64,000 nucleotides of DNA from Salipiger mucosus DSM 16094 (GCF_000442255.1 NZ_KE557276.1:240877-304876); one strand, 5' to 3'; positions 14,350-23,527 are shown, numbered from the stretch's first letter. The notes: generated by a model not told the origin, from the letters alone. Translations and numbers: made by a program.

Positions 14350-15681
14350 ATGCAGGTCACCGAGACGCAGAACGACGGTCTCAAGCGCAGCTACGCGATC
14401 ACCGTCACGGCCGACGAGCTGGACGCGAAGGTCAACGAGAAGCTCAAGGAAGCGCAGCCCGAAGTCGAGATGAAGGGCTTCCGCAAGGGCAAGGTGCCGA
14501 TGGCGCTGCTCAAGAAGCAGTTCGGCCAGCGCCTGCTGGGCGAGTCGATGCAGGAAACCATCGACGGCGCGATGAACCAGCACTTCGAGGATACCGGCGA
14601 CCGTCCGGCCCAGCAGCCCGAGGTCAAGATGACCAACGAGGACTGGAAAGAGGGCGACGACGTCGAAGTCCAGATGAGCTATGAAAAGCTCCCCGAGGTG
14701 CCGGAGATCGACGCGAGCAAGATTTCCGTCGAAAAGCTCGTGGTCAAGGCCGACGACGCGGCCGTCGACGAGGCGCTGACCTCGCTCGCCGAGAACGCGC
14801 AGAACTTCGAGGACCGCGAAGAGGGTGCCGCCGCCGAGAACGGCGACCAGGTGACCATCGACTTCGTCGGCAAGGTCGACGGCGAGGCCTTCGAGGGCGG
14901 CTCGGCCGAGGACTACCCGCTGGTGCTGGGCTCGGATTCCTTCATCCCCGGCTTCGAAGAGCAGCTGGTTGGCGTGAAGGTCGGCGACGAGAAGACCGTC
15001 GAGGTGAACTTCCCCGAGGAATACGGCGCCGAGAACCTGGCAGGCAAGGCCGCCGAGTTCGACGTGACCGTCAAGGCCGTCAAGGCGCCTGCCAAGGCCG
15101 AGATCGACGACGAGCTGGCGACCAAGTACGGCGCCGAGGATCTCGACGCGCTCAAGACCCAGATCCGCGAGCGCCTCGAGTCGGAATACGCCGGCGCCGC
15201 GCGCCAGGTGATGAAGCGTGCCGTGCTTGACGCGCTCGACGAGATGGTCAGCTTCGATCTGCCGCCGAGCCTCGTCGAGGCCGAGGCCAAGCAGATCGCG
15301 CACCAGCTCTACCACGAGGAGCACCCCGAGGATCACGGCCACGACCACGGCGAGATCGAGCCCACCGAGGAGCACCAGAAGCTTGCCGAGCGCCGCGTGC
15401 GCCTTGGCCTGCTGCTGGCCGACCTCGGCCAGAAGTCCGAGATCGAGGTGACCGACGCCGAGATGACCCAGGCGATCATGGCGCAGGCGCGCCAGTACCC
15501 CGGCCAGGAACGCCAGTTCTTTGACTTCGTGCGCCAGAACCCGCAGATGCAGCAGCAGCTGCGCGCGCCGATCTTCGAGGACAAGGTGATCGACCAGATC
15601 ACCGAGAACGCCGAGGTGACCGAGAAGGAAATCACCCGCGAAGAGCTGCAGAAGGCCGTGGAAGAACTCGACGACGAGTGA
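14350..15681 (+). CDS. tig: trigger factor, ribosome-associated chaperone and prolyl isomerase
   Basis: This 443-residue cytosolic chaperone binds ribosomes and nascent chains. The N-terminal ribosome-docking domain carries the signature [17 protein letters not shown] near residue 45. The central FKBP-type PPIase domain begins around [21 protein letters not shown] (near 160), and the helical C-terminal arms follow. The His/acid-rich insert [17 protein letters not shown] near 330 is a lineage feature. I start it at the ATG giving MQVTET, which has GGGGA a few bases upstream; an ATG 12 bases earlier is possible. It is monocistronic, ending at a strong terminator. Confidence 0.97.
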   Translation: MQVTETQNDGLKRSYAITVTADELDAKVNEKLKEAQPEVEMKGFRKGKVPMALLKKQFGQRLLGESMQETIDGAMNQHFEDTGDRPAQQPEVKMTNEDWKEGDDVEVQMSYEKLPEVPEIDASKISVEKLVVKADDAAVDEALTSLAENAQNFEDREEGAAAENGDQVTIDFVGKVDGEAFEGGSAEDYPLVLGSDSFIPGFEEQLVGVKVGDEKTVEVNFPEEYGAENLAGKAAEFDVTVKAVKAPAKAEIDDELATKYGAEDLDALKTQIRERLESEYAGAARQVMKRAVLDALDEMVSFDLPPSLVEAEAKQIAHQLYHEEHPEDHGHDHGEIEPTEEHQKLAERRVRLGLLLADLGQKSEIEVTDAEMTQAIMAQARQYPGQERQFFDFVRQNPQMQQQLRAPIFEDKVIDQITENAEVTEKEITREELQKAVEELDDE

Positions 15682-15709
15682 TCCCGCGCTTCATGCGCCA
15701 AAACGTCGA

Positions 15710-15742
15710 CGGCCGCCCCTCGGGGCGGCCGTTTGCGTTTTC
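15710..15742 (+). terminator. Rho-independent terminator of tig
   Basis: GGCCGCCCC (15711-15719) pairs perfectly with GGGGCGGCC (15722-15730) across a 2-base gap, extended by one C-G pair and followed by GTTTGCGTTTTC. It begins about 30 bases after the tig stop. Confidence 0.8.
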
Positions 15743-15760
15743 GGAAGAGGGCTCCCGCGG

Positions 15761-16120
15761 TCAGTCGGGCTCGGTCTGGCTGGCCATGGCCTGCAGCAGG
15801 CCCAGGATCGAGGTGCGCTCTTCCTCGCTAAGGCGCTCGTAGAGCGACACGAGGGTGCGCGCCTCCTGCGGCGTGATCTCGGAATGCGTGTGATCCTGCG
15901 GAATGGGGACGCCCGAGGCGGGGAAAAAAGCCTGCAGCGGGCAGTCCAGCGCCTCGCCGATGGACCAGAGCCGCGATGCGGGCACGCGGTTCAGCCCGAT
16001 CTCGTACTTCTGCAACTGCTGCGGCCCGACCCCGATGCGGGCCGACAGTTGCGCGCGGCTCATGCCGGCGCCCTCACGAACGCGCCGAACGCGCTGGCCG
16101 ATATTTTCTTCGATACTCAC
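15761..16120 (-). CDS. XRE-family helix-turn-helix transcriptional regulator
   Basis: This 119-residue DNA-binding protein has an HTH_3 domain at about residues 9-64 (IGQRVRRVREGAGMSRAQLSARIGV, then GPQQLQKYEIGLNRVPASRL). A short C-terminal helix pair (ITPQEARTLVSLYERLSEEERTSIL) probably mediates dimerisation. It resembles small alphaproteobacterial XRE regulators such as those related to SinR/CtrA-regulon HTH proteins. It is monocistronic and convergent with tig. Upstream (16121-16290) is an A+T-rich stretch with a small palindrome AGTTCAACT at 16190-16198, a possible autoregulatory site. Target genes are unknown. Confidence 0.88.
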   Translation of the reverse strand: MSIEENIGQRVRRVREGAGMSRAQLSARIGVGPQQLQKYEIGLNRVPASRLWSIGEALDCPLQAFFPASGVPIPQDHTHSEITPQEARTLVSLYERLSEEERTSILGLLQAMASQTEPD

Positions 16121-16295
16121 GACTCGTCCCCGGACACTGGTGAAACTGGATGAACAACGATTGAAAACAGGTTTTGTTGCGGAAGTGCAAGTTCAACTAG
16201 AACGGTAGATTAACTGTCGGAATATTCGCAACGATTTTGCTTTGGTGCGGGGCTTGTCGCTTCCCCGGCGCAATGATCGCGCATGAAAATGCATG

Positions 16296-16327
16296 AAAAA
16301 GCGCCGCACGGTGATCCGTGCGGCGCC
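16296..16327 (-). terminator. Rho-independent terminator of the rpsF-rpsR-rplI operon
   Basis: Read on the minus strand, GCGCCGCACGG pairs with CCGTGCGGCGC (positions 16316-16326 and 16301-16311, 11-bp stem, 4-base loop) and is followed by TTTTTC. It lies about 32 bases after the rplI stop. Confidence 0.8.
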
Positions 16328-16358
16328 CTGTCGTGTCTGTCCGTGGTCCGAGAGGGGA

Positions 16359-16976
16359 TCAGTCCCGCTCGGCCTCCTCGGTCTCGGCAGCCGGCTCGGA
16401 GGACTGGTCGTCGTCCGAGGTGGCTCCGCCGATATCGTCGAAGAGTTCCGAGATCTCGAACTCGGCCTGTGCTTCCTCTTCGGCGGCAAGTTCCTGGATG
16501 GACTTGCCCGAGGCCTGCAGCTCGGCCTCTTCGGGCGAGCGGGCGACGTTGAGCTCGATGGTGACCATGACCTCGGGGTGCAGGTGCACCTCGACCTCGT
16601 GCAGGCCGAGCTCCTTGATCGGCGTGCGGATGATGACCTGCTTGCGGTCGACCGAGTAGCCGGCCTCGCTCGCGGTATCGGCCGCGTCACGCGTGGTGAC
16701 AGACCCGTAGAGGTTGCCGCCGTCCGATGCCTGGCGAATCACGACGAACTGCTGGCCGTCGAGCTTCTCGCCCAGGGCTTCGGCTTCCTTGCGGCTCTCG
16801 AGGTTGCGCGCCTCGAGCTGCGCCTTCTGCGCTTCGAACTGCGAGATGTTCTCTTTCGAGGCGGTCAGCGCCTTGCCCTGAAGCAGCAGGTAGTTGCGTG
16901 CGTAGCCGGGCTTGACGTCGACGACGTCGCCCATCTGGCCCAGCTTGGCCACGCGTTCCAGAAGGATCACTTGCAT
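16359..16976 (-). CDS. rplI: 50S ribosomal protein L9
   Basis: This 205-residue L9 of the large ribosomal subunit has an N-terminal rRNA-binding domain with the signature [21 protein letters not shown], a long connecting helix ([21 protein letters not shown]) and a C-terminal domain ending near [15 protein letters not shown]. About 50 residues of acidic tail ([20 protein letters not shown] and onward) exceed the ~150-residue bacterial norm; such tails are common in this lineage. It is the last gene of the S6-S18-L9 operon. Confidence 0.97.
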   Translation of the reverse strand: MQVILLERVAKLGQMGDVVDVKPGYARNYLLLQGKALTASKENISQFEAQKAQLEARNLESRKEAEALGEKLDGQQFVVIRQASDGGNLYGSVTTRDAADTASEAGYSVDRKQVIIRTPIKELGLHEVEVHLHPEVMVTIELNVARSPEEAELQASGKSIQELAAEEEAQAEFEISELFDDIGGATSDDDQSSEPAAETEEAERD

Positions 16977-16986
16977 GGTTGTCTCC

Positions 16987-17214
16987 TCACTTCACGGCGT
17001 AGGGGAGCAGGGCGAGGAAGCGGGCGCGCTTGATGGCGCGGGCCAGCTCACGCTGCTTCTTGGAGGACACGGCGGTGATGCGCGAGGGCACGATCTTGCC
17101 GCGCTCGGAGATGTAGCGCTGCAGCAGCTTGGTGTCCTTGTAGTCGATCTTGGGTGCATTGTCGCCCGAGAAGGGGCAGACCTTGCGGCGGCGGAAAAAC
17201 GGTTTTGCAGCCAT
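16987..17214 (-). CDS. rpsR: 30S ribosomal protein S18
   Basis: The 75-residue small-subunit protein has [22 protein letters not shown] at the N terminus and the conserved rRNA-binding core [25 protein letters not shown]. Length and order between S6 and L9 are canonical. It binds 16S rRNA as a heterodimer with S6. Confidence 0.98.
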   Translation of the reverse strand: MAAKPFFRRRKVCPFSGDNAPKIDYKDTKLLQRYISERGKIVPSRITAVSSKKQRELARAIKRARFLALLPYAVK

Positions 17215-17239
17215 TGGTTATGTCCTCTTCTTCAGGTGA

Positions 17240-17593
17240 TCAGTTGCGGCCGCGACGGTTGTCGCGCTCGTCTTTCTTCTGCATCTGGATCGACGGACCC
17301 TCGTCGTGCTCGTCGACCTTGATGGTCATGACGCGCATCACGTCGTCGTGCAGGCGCATCAGGCGCTCCATCTCCTGCACGGCGGTCGCGGGGCTGTCCG
17401 TCCGGAGGAAGGCATAGTGGCCCTTGCGGTTCTTGTTGATCTTGTAGGCCATCGTCTTGACGCCCCAGTACTCGGATTCGACGACCTTGCCGCCGTTGTC
17501 CGAGAGCACCGAGCTGAAATGTTCGACGAGGCCCTCGGCCTGCGCGTTGGACAGGTCCTGACGCGCGATGAAAACATGCTCGTAAAGCGGCAT
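17240..17593 (-). CDS. rpsF: 30S ribosomal protein S6
   Basis: The 117-residue protein starts at MPLYEHVFIARQDLS, with GGAG 7 bases upstream; longer in-frame readings upstream lack homology. Family features include NGGKVVESEYWGVKTMAYKINKNRKGHYAFL and a charged C-terminal tail. It is the first gene of the S6-S18-L9 operon. In many bacteria an S6-S18 complex represses this mRNA through a leader structure. A leader of about 100 bases is present here, but I cannot confirm such a structure. Confidence 0.97.
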   Translation of the reverse strand: MPLYEHVFIARQDLSNAQAEGLVEHFSSVLSDNGGKVVESEYWGVKTMAYKINKNRKGHYAFLRTDSPATAVQEMERLMRLHDDVMRVMTIKVDEHDEGPSIQMQKKDERDNRRGRN

Positions 17594-17697
17594 GTGCACT
17601 CCATTTCTATCGAGGCGCATTTCATAGGGCAGGCGTCCCGTCCGCTCCTGCCCACGAGAGACTGCGCGGTTCATGTGATCTCGCGGAGGGATGCCGC

Positions 17698-17725
17698 TCT
17701 ATACACGTCTCGGGCACAGGATCAA
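17698..17725 (-). promoter_or_regulatory. candidate promoter of rpsF operon
   Basis: On the minus strand TTGATC (17725-17720) is followed after 16 bases by TATAGA (17703-17698), a fair match to a housekeeping -35/-10 pair. It would give an mRNA leader of roughly 95 bases before the rpsF start. Confidence 0.45.
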
Positions 17726-17829
17726 GGGGGCGCGGCCTGCCGCCGAGACGCCCGCCAAGTTTCACCTGCGCGCCGCAATCCCGCCCAGTTCCGCTGCACG
17801 ATGCCAGTAAGGTTAACAAAAGGTTTCAG

Positions 17830-18084
17830 ATGACTGGTCACCGCGATACCGCCCTTTCCGGGCATCCCGCCCGCAGCCCGCAGCCCACCGACGCCGCGGG
17901 CCTCCTGCTCCGCCAGGGGCTGACGGTCTCCGGCTGGGCGCTGCTGCTGGCGACGCCGACGCTCTGGGTGCTGCCGGGCTCCTCGACCGCGCCCGCGCTC
18001 ATGCTGATGAAGCTGGGCCTCTCGGCATTCCTGCTGACCTCGGGCCTCTTTTGCATCATGGGCGGGCGCGGCGCGCTCGACTGA
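17830..18084 (+). CDS. small two-helix membrane protein, unknown function
   Basis: This 84-residue protein has a polar N terminus (TGHRDTALSGHPARSPQPTD) followed by two likely transmembrane helices (GLTVSGWALLLATPTLWVLPG and ALMLMKLGLSAFLLTSGLFCIMGG). The start ATG is preceded by AAAAGG. I recognise no family. Coding is supported by the hydrophobic pattern and codon-position GC bias, not by homology. It lies between the divergent rpsF operon and the YceI gene. Confidence 0.55.
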   Translation: MTGHRDTALSGHPARSPQPTDAAGLLLRQGLTVSGWALLLATPTLWVLPGSSTAPALMLMKLGLSAFLLTSGLFCIMGGRGALD

Positions 18085-18195
18085 ACAGGACCTGTTCGTT
18101 TCTCAACAGACTCTGTGTGGCCAACGCCAGTTGCCGCGGTGCGGAAATGACCCGACCTTCCGGGCATCTGCAACACGCAAACGGAGTTCTCCGAC

Positions 18196-18768
18196 ATGAA
18201 ACCCATCCTCTTCGCCGGCGCCCTCGCGCTCGCCCCCGTCGCCGCCCTCGCGGATGCGGAAACCTACGTGCTGGACTCGAGCCACAGCCAGATCGTGTTC
18301 TCCTACAACCACCTCGGCTTCTCGACCGGCTACGGCATGTTCTCGGGCTTCGAGGGCGAGATCGCCTGGAACGAGGACGCGCCGGCCGAGTCCTCGGTCG
18401 AGGTCTCCTTCCCCGTGCGCTCGATGATGACCGGCTGGGAAGCGCGCTTCGAGCACTTCATGAGCGAGGACTTCTTCGACGCCGCCGACGACGAGATGGT
18501 GACCTTCACCTCCACCGGCATCGAGGTGACCGGCGAGGACACCGCGCTCATCACCGGCGACCTGACGCTCAACGGCGTGACAAACGAGGTCGTGCTCGAC
18601 ACCCAGCTGAACCAGGCCGGCGAGCACCCGATGGAGAACAAGCCCTGGCTGGGCTTCTCGGCCACCACCACGCTGGTGCGCTCTGATTACAACGTCGGCG
18701 CCTTCGCGCCCTACGTCAGCGACGAGGTCGAGGTCGAGATCTCGGTCGAGGCGATGCCCGCCGAGTGA
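18196..18768 (+). CDS. YceI-family periplasmic lipocalin-like protein
   Basis: This 190-residue protein has a signal peptide (KPILFAGALALAPVAALADA, cleavage near residue 20). The YceI beta-barrel starts with ETYVLDSSHSQIVFSYNHLGFS and contains EVSFPVRSMMTGWEARFEHFMSEDFFDA. YceI proteins bind polyisoprenoid or amphipathic ligands in the periplasm. A second YceI domain is fused to a cytochrome b561 at 38340-39539. It is monocistronic and followed by a GC hairpin and one of the dispersed 22-bp elements. Confidence 0.92.
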   Translation: MKPILFAGALALAPVAALADAETYVLDSSHSQIVFSYNHLGFSTGYGMFSGFEGEIAWNEDAPAESSVEVSFPVRSMMTGWEARFEHFMSEDFFDAADDEMVTFTSTGIEVTGEDTALITGDLTLNGVTNEVVLDTQLNQAGEHPMENKPWLGFSATTTLVRSDYNVGAFAPYVSDEVEVEISVEAMPAE

Positions 18769-18777
18769 TCCGGCCCC

Positions 18778-18813
18778 GGCGCGCCCCCTGCGGGCGGGCG
18801 CGCCGCTCCCATG
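18778..18813 (+). terminator. possible terminator of the yceI-like gene
   Basis: GGCGCGCCC (18778-18786) pairs perfectly with GGGCGCGCC (18796-18804) across a 9-base loop. The dispersed element beginning CTTCTTCTTG follows 9 bases later and supplies a pyrimidine-rich tail instead of a plain T-run. Confidence 0.5.
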
Positions 18814-18835
18814 CTTCTTCTTGTTCCAAATACGC
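18814..18835 (+). repeat. dispersed 22-bp intergenic element, copy A
   Basis: This copy starts CTTCTTCTTGTTCC and ends AAATACGC, 45 bases after the yceI-like stop and in the sense direction. Other copies are at 31567-31588, 37107-37128, 62727-62748 and, diverged, 38318-38338. It is a strikingly A+T-richer patch than its surroundings. Confidence 0.75.
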
Positions 18836-18877
18836 AAACCCGCCATCGGCTACGGCGTGCCGCGCGGGTCGCGCGCT

Positions 18878-19558
18878 TCACGCCTCCCGCGCCCGGAAAT
18901 CCGCCAGCCGCTTGCCCGGCTCGTCCACGAAAAGACCGGGCAGGGGCCGCAGGTCGGTGACGCGGTCGATGCGGAAGGTCTCGAAATCGCCCGCGGTCTC
19001 GTTCCAGACCACGCAGGTCCAGATCCGTCCCCAGTAATCCATGTGCAGCGGCCGAACGTCCTGCGGTGCGTCATGGCCCTCGATCGTCACCCGCAGCTTC
19101 TGGCGCGAGCGGATCGCGGCCCGAAAGGCCGGCATGAAGCGGAACCCCTGCGCCGCCTCCTTGAAGGGATAGGTGGCAAAGCCGAACTGCCCGCTCGCCG
19201 CGCCCGCATCCTCGGGCAGCACCGCGTCGATCTTGGCCGAAAGCGCGCGCGCCGCTTCCGAAAGCTCGGGCATGCCACCCGCGCCCACGGCGGCAAGCCC
19301 CAGGTGCAGAACCTCCAACTCGGTCTCGGTGAGGTTCAGCGGCGGCAGGGTGATCGTCGCCCGCGCGCTGTAGCCGTAGCCGCGCGCCCCCTCGACCGGC
19401 ACGCCCGAAGCGGCCAGCGTCTCCATGTCCCGGTAGATCGTGCGCACCGAGACGCCGAGGTCCTGCGCCAGTGCCTCGGCCGTGTGCAGCTTGCCGTCCT
19501 TGAGCCGCTGCATCAGCGCGTAGAGACGGTCCCCGCGTTTCACCCGATTCGCCTCCAT
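18878..19558 (-). CDS. HTH/WYL-domain transcriptional regulator (YafY/DeoR type)
   Basis: The 226-residue regulator has an N-terminal winged helix (LYALMQRLKDGKLHTAEALA then DLGVSVRTIYRDMETLAASG, residues about 10-50) and a C-terminal WYL domain (RPLHMDYWGRIWTCVVWNE). WYL proteins sense nucleic-acid or small ligands and often self-regulate. I start it at the ATG giving MEANRVKRGD; an upstream TTG would add 16 unconserved residues. Four CTGACA repeats lie just upstream (19582-19616), a likely operator. Targets are unknown; tatA is divergent from it. Confidence 0.88.
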   Translation of the reverse strand: MEANRVKRGDRLYALMQRLKDGKLHTAEALAQDLGVSVRTIYRDMETLAASGVPVEGARGYGYSARATITLPPLNLTETELEVLHLGLAAVGAGGMPELSEAARALSAKIDAVLPEDAGAASGQFGFATYPFKEAAQGFRFMPAFRAAIRSRQKLRVTIEGHDAPQDVRPLHMDYWGRIWTCVVWNETAGDFETFRIDRVTDLRPLPGLFVDEPGKRLADFRAREA

Positions 19559-19581
19559 TGGCCGTTGCCTCGGGCCACATA

Positions 19582-19616
19582 CTGACAAAATCCTGACAAC
19601 TGACAACCTGCTGACA
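19582..19616. repeat. four direct CTGACA repeats in the WYL-regulator/tatA intergenic region
   Basis: CTGACA occurs at 19582, 19593, 19600 and 19611, with start-to-start spacings of 11, 7 and 11 bases. That is two pairs each about one helical turn apart, 24 to 58 bases upstream of the regulator ATG. The arrangement suits a tandem-binding regulator, probably the WYL protein itself. Confidence 0.6.
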
Positions 19617-19754
19617 TTTGCTGTGCCGAAATGTCCCGTCCACGCCCTCGCAGTCGCGGCATTGGCGCTTTCGCGGGGGCGCGATTTTCACTAGACAACG
19701 GGAACGGATTTCGCGGGTGCAGCCGGGCGCCGCCCGCCAGACAGGAGAGAGACG

Positions 19755-19973
19755 ATGCTCAACAATATCGGCCTTCCGGGCCTTCTGCTCATTGCCGTGG
19801 TGGTGCTGGTGCTGTTCGGTCGTGGCAAGATCTCGAGCCTCATGGGCGAGGTCGGCAAGGGGATCACCGCCTTCAAGAAGGGCGTGAGCGACGGAAGCAA
19901 GGAACTCGAGGATGACGAAAAGGCCGAAGAGGCCCGCGACGTCACCCCCGAGAACGAGAAGGACAAGGTGTAA
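19755..19973 (+). CDS. tatA: Sec-independent protein translocase TatA
   Basis: The 72-residue protein has one N-terminal membrane helix ([20 protein letters not shown]), then an amphipathic helix ([21 protein letters not shown]) and an acidic tail, the classic TatA plan. It oligomerises to form the pore through which folded, twin-arginine substrates cross the inner membrane. It is the first gene of tatABC, with a GGAGAG ribosome site. Confidence 0.96.
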   Translation: MLNNIGLPGLLLIAVVVLVLFGRGKISSLMGEVGKGITAFKKGVSDGSKELEDDEKAEEARDVTPENEKDKV

Positions 19974-19979
19974 ACGCCC

Positions 19980-20471
19980 ATGTTGGACCTCGGCTGGACC
20001 GAGCTTCTGGTCATTGGCGTGGTGGCGTTGATCGTCGTCGGGCCGAAGGACCTGCCGGTGCTCTTCCGCAACGTCGGCCGCTTCGTCGGCAAGGCCCGCG
20101 GCATGGCGCGCGAGTTCTCGCGCGCCATGAACGAGGCCGCCGACGACAGCGGCATGCGTGACGCGGCCAATACCTTCAAGAGCGCGACCAACCCGCTCGG
20201 CTCTGCGATGGACGGGGTCAAGGACGCCGCGCGGCGGATGACCGATCCGACGCCCGGGTCGAAGGACGAGGGCCTCAAGAAGGATCCCGGCGCCGAGGAG
20301 GCCGAAAAGGCCGAGCGCGCCGAGCAGAAGCGCAAGATCGAGGCGGGCACCGCACGCGCCGCGGCAGATCGCCAGAAGCGCGAGGCCGAGGCGGCCGCGA
20401 AACGCGCCGAAGAGGCCGCGCGCAAGGCCGACGACCTCGAGGCCGGGCTTAAGAAGGACGACCAGGCATGA
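19980..20471 (+). CDS. tatB: Sec-independent protein translocase TatB
   Basis: This 163-residue protein has an N-terminal helix ([25 protein letters not shown]) including the TatB Glu-8/Gly-Pro hinge region, then an amphipathic helix ([21 protein letters not shown]) and a long charged Lys/Glu/Ala-rich tail likely to be coiled coil or disordered. It docks substrates with TatC. It lies 6 bases after tatA and overlaps tatC by 4 bases (ATGA). Confidence 0.96.
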   Translation: MLDLGWTELLVIGVVALIVVGPKDLPVLFRNVGRFVGKARGMAREFSRAMNEAADDSGMRDAANTFKSATNPLGSAMDGVKDAARRMTDPTPGSKDEGLKKDPGAEEAEKAERAEQKRKIEAGTARAAADRQKREAEAAAKRAEEAARKADDLEAGLKKDDQA

Positions 20472-21406
20472 GCCACGCCGACCAGGACGAGATCGAGGAC
20501 AGCGCCGCCCCGCTGATCGAGCACCTCGCGGAGCTGCGCACGCGGCTCATCCATTCCGTCGTGGCCTTCGTCATCGGCATGGTGATCTGCTTCGGCGTCG
20601 CCACGCCGATTTTCAACTTCCTGACCGCGCCGCTCTGCCAGGTTCTGGCCGAGCGCGGTCAGGACTGCGACCTGATCTTCATCTCGCCGCAGGAAGGCTT
20701 CTTCGTGGCGATCAAGATCTCGTTCCTGGGCGGCTTCATGCTGGCCTTTCCCTACATCGCCAACCAGATGTGGCGTTTCGTGGCGCCCGGGCTCTACCGC
20801 TCGGAAAAGGGTGCCTTCCTGCCGTTCCTGCTGGCCTCGCCCTTCATGTTCCTTCTGGGCGCGAGCTTTGCCTTCTACGTCGTCACGCCGCTGGCCTACG
20901 ACTTCTTCCTGGGCTTCCAGCAGTTCGGCTCCGGCGGCGAGGCGGTGACCGGCGAGGAGGTCAACCAGGGCCTGTCGGTGGTCTTCCAGGGCTCGGCGCA
21001 GGAATACCTCAACCTCACGATCAAGTTCATCGTCGCCTTCGGCCTCTGCTTCCAGTTGCCGGTCCTGCTGACGCTCATGGGCAAGGCCGGGCTCGTCTCG
21101 GCCGAGGGGCTGGGCGCCGTGCGCAAGTATGCCGTCGTGGCGATCCTCGTGCTTGCCGCGCTGGTGACGCCGCCGGACGTCATCACGCAGGTGATCCTTT
21201 TCGTGGTGGTCTACGGCCTCTACGAGATCTCGATCTTCCTGGTGCGCCGCGTGGAGCGCAAGCGCGAGGAAGAGCTGAAGGCCCAGGGCCTCTGGTTCGA
21301 GGAAGAGCCCGACACCGAGAACGATCCGCTGATGGACGAGTTCGACGCGGACGAGGCTGACGAGGCTGACGACGAACCCGAAGACGACGGGGACGACCGA
21401 AAGTGA
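20468..21406 (+). CDS. tatC: Sec-independent protein translocase TatC
   Basis: This 312-residue six-helix membrane protein reads twin-arginine signal peptides. Family marks include [19 protein letters not shown] at the N terminus, [32 protein letters not shown] and [19 protein letters not shown]. The C-terminal cytoplasmic tail is unusually acidic (a [14 protein letters not shown] run) and extended relative to E. coli TatC (about 258 residues). It overlaps tatB at its start and the ATPase gene at its end. Confidence 0.96.
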   Translation: MSHADQDEIEDSAAPLIEHLAELRTRLIHSVVAFVIGMVICFGVATPIFNFLTAPLCQVLAERGQDCDLIFISPQEGFFVAIKISFLGGFMLAFPYIANQMWRFVAPGLYRSEKGAFLPFLLASPFMFLLGASFAFYVVTPLAYDFFLGFQQFGSGGEAVTGEEVNQGLSVVFQGSAQEYLNLTIKFIVAFGLCFQLPVLLTLMGKAGLVSAEGLGAVRKYAVVAILVLAALVTPPDVITQVILFVVVYGLYEISIFLVRRVERKREEELKAQGLWFEEEPDTENDPLMDEFDADEADEADDEPEDDGDDRK

Positions 21407-22242
21407 CCGACATGACACTCGACCGCATTGCGGCGGCGCTGGAGCGTATCGCTCCGGCGCCGCTGGACCGGCCCGACCTCGACGAGGCCGAGGCCTTTGT
21501 CTGGCACGTCGAGCCCGACCGGCTGGTGCCGGTGCCGGAGGTGAACCGGGTCGAGCTCGACCTGCTGCTCGGCATCGACCGCACGCGCGACACGCTTATG
21601 CAGAACACCATGCAGTTCGCCCGCGGCCTGCCGGCCAACAACGCGCTGCTCTGGGGCGCGCGCGGCATGGGCAAGTCGAGCGTGATCAAGGCGGTGCATG
21701 CCGAGGTTCGCGCCGAGGGGCACGACCTGAAACTCGTGGAGCTGCAGCGCGAGGATCTGCCGAGCGTGGGCCGGCTGCTGTCGCTGCTGCGCGGCTCGGA
21801 CAAGCGCTTCGTGCTCTTCTGCGATGACCTGTCGTTCAGCCATGACGACCAGCACTACAAGAGCCTCAAGGCCGTGCTGGACGGCGGTGTCGAGGGACGC
21901 CCGGACAACGTGGTGTTCTATGCCACGTCCAACCGGCGCCACCTCATGCCGCGCGACATGATCGAGAACGAGCGTTCTTCGGCCATCAACCCCTCGGAGT
22001 CGGTCGAGGAGAAGGTCTCGCTCTCTGATCGCTTCGGGCTCTGGCTCGGGTTCCACCCCTGCAGCCAGGACGAGTACCTGGACATGATCCGAGGCTACTG
22101 CGCGGCGCACGGGGTCGAGATCGACGACGAGACCATGCGCGCCGAGGCGATCGAGTGGCAGGCGACGCGCGGCTCCCGCTCGGGCCGCGTGGCATGGCAG
22201 TATTTCACGGACCTCGCGGGACGGTGCGGCGTCAGCGTCTGA
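21403..22242 (+). CDS. DUF815-type AAA ATPase
   Basis: The 279-residue P-loop ATPase has Walker [18 protein letters not shown] near residue 88, Walker [12 protein letters not shown] near 140, sensor-like [13 protein letters not shown] and an arginine-rich C terminus. This is the DUF815 family (predicted AAA+ ATPase), whose function is not established. The GTG start overlaps the tatC stop as GTGA; an ATG 9 bases later is the alternative. The coupling to tatC suggests coordinated expression with the Tat translocase, but no physical link is known to me. Confidence 0.9.
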   Translation: MTDMTLDRIAAALERIAPAPLDRPDLDEAEAFVWHVEPDRLVPVPEVNRVELDLLLGIDRTRDTLMQNTMQFARGLPANNALLWGARGMGKSSVIKAVHAEVRAEGHDLKLVELQREDLPSVGRLLSLLRGSDKRFVLFCDDLSFSHDDQHYKSLKAVLDGGVEGRPDNVVFYATSNRRHLMPRDMIENERSSAINPSESVEEKVSLSDRFGLWLGFHPCSQDEYLDMIRGYCAAHGVEIDDETMRAEAIEWQATRGSRSGRVAWQYFTDLAGRCGVSV

Positions 22243-22264
22243 TGATCCCGGGATCTTTCGTCCG

Positions 22265-22310
22265 AAAAAAATGGCCCGCGCGGGATCCGCGCGGGCCAAA
22301 AATTTTCGTG
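22265..22310. terminator. strong bidirectional terminator between convergent ATPase and M23/LysM genes
   Basis: TGGCCCGCGCGG (22272-22283) and CCGCGCGGGCCA (22287-22298) form a perfect 12-bp stem with a 3-base loop, flanked by A7 on the left and AAAAATTTT on the right, so it works on both strands. A separate 12-bp palindrome, GATCCCGGGATC, sits just before it at 22244-22255. Confidence 0.82.
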
Positions 22311-22320
22311 GGCCGATTTT

Positions 22321-23527
22321 TTACTGGAGATAGCCCAACGGGTCGACGCTCTCGAAGCCCTTGCGCACCTCGAAGTGCAGGAAGGCCGGATCGCCCGCGC
22401 GCACCGCGCCGATGGTCTGGCCGCGGCTGACGGCGTCCCCCTTGGAGACCTTCAGCTGGTCCACGTGGGTATAGACCGAGAGCACCTCGTCCGGGTGACG
22501 GATCACGAGGATCTGCACGTTCTCGGTATTCTTGGTGATCGCCGCGACCGTGCCGCTGGCCGCGGCCTTCACCGGGGTGCCTGCGTCGGCCGAGATGTCG
22601 ATGCCGTCGTTGCGGCCCTTCGAGTACTCGCGGATGATCGCGCCGCTCACCGGCATGGCCATGGCGGCATTCGAGGCCGCCGGGGCCGGGGCCGCTGGCT
22701 GCGACTGGCCGATGTCCGCCACCGGCTCGGATTCCGCCTCGGCCTCGGCGGCCGCGCTTGAGGCGGCCGAGGGCTCGTCCTCCGGCAGGGGTGCCGAGGA
22801 AGATGGCGGCTGCGGCGTGGGCGATCCGCTGCCGGGGGCGGGCGTGTCGTCCTGCGCGGTGGATGCCTCCTCGCGCTGGACCACGGGGATCAGCAGGTAT
22901 TGGCCCTCGCGCAGCGAGAAGTCCTGCCCGAGCCCGTTCCATTCGGCCAGCGCGCGAGGCGTCACGTCGTAGAGCCGGGCGATGGTATAGGCGGTCTCGC
23001 CGCGCTTGACCTGGTGGCGGACCGGCTCGACGCCGCTCGATGCGGCCGCGGGCTGGGGCCGTGCCGGTGTCGGCGGGCGCGCGGTCGATGGCGTTCGAGG
23101 CCAGCGTCGTGATGTCGACCTCGGCAGCCGGACGGATGGGGCCAGTCGTGGTTGCGCCGGTGGCCGGCGAAGGCTCGGAGACGCGGCGCGGCAGGGCGAC
23201 GATCTCGCCGTCGCGCAGCTGGTCGTCAGGCTGCATGCCGTTGTAGCGCGCAAGCTCGCCCACCGGCAGGCCGATGCGGGTCGCCACGTCGGCAAGCCGG
23301 TCGCCGCGCCGCGCCACCGCGACCTGGTAGCCGGGGTAGGAAATGATGCCACGGTTGTCGGGCGCCGGGCGGTCGGCGGTCACGCCGAGCGCCGCCTGGC
23401 TGGTGTCGACCTGGCCGCCCATGCGGCCCCTCATGTCGAAGTCCAGCGGTTCCGAGCAGGCCCCGAGCGCGGCAAGCAGGGCCAGCGGTGCGACCAGACG
23501 GGAACGGTGGCGGGAAATGCGGTCCAT
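22321..23527 (-). pseudogene. LysM/M23 lipoprotein (NlpD/DipM-like), interrupted by a +1 frameshift
   Basis: The N-terminal frame starts MDRISRHRSRLVAPL with a lipobox (LLAALGACSEP) and a first LysM (GYQVAVARRGDRLADVATR). Near 23,030-23,080 the reading passes to another frame, which carries a second LysM (HQVKRGETAYTIARLYDVTP), a low-complexity linker and an M23 domain. The span is 1207 bases, one more than a multiple of three, so removing one base gives an intact protein of ~401 residues. The M23 metal ligands look degenerate: NDGIDIS where H-x-G-x-D is usual, and FLHFEVR where H-x-H is usual. It may therefore activate amidases rather than cut peptidoglycan. Sequence error is more likely than true inactivation. 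Confidence 0.85.
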
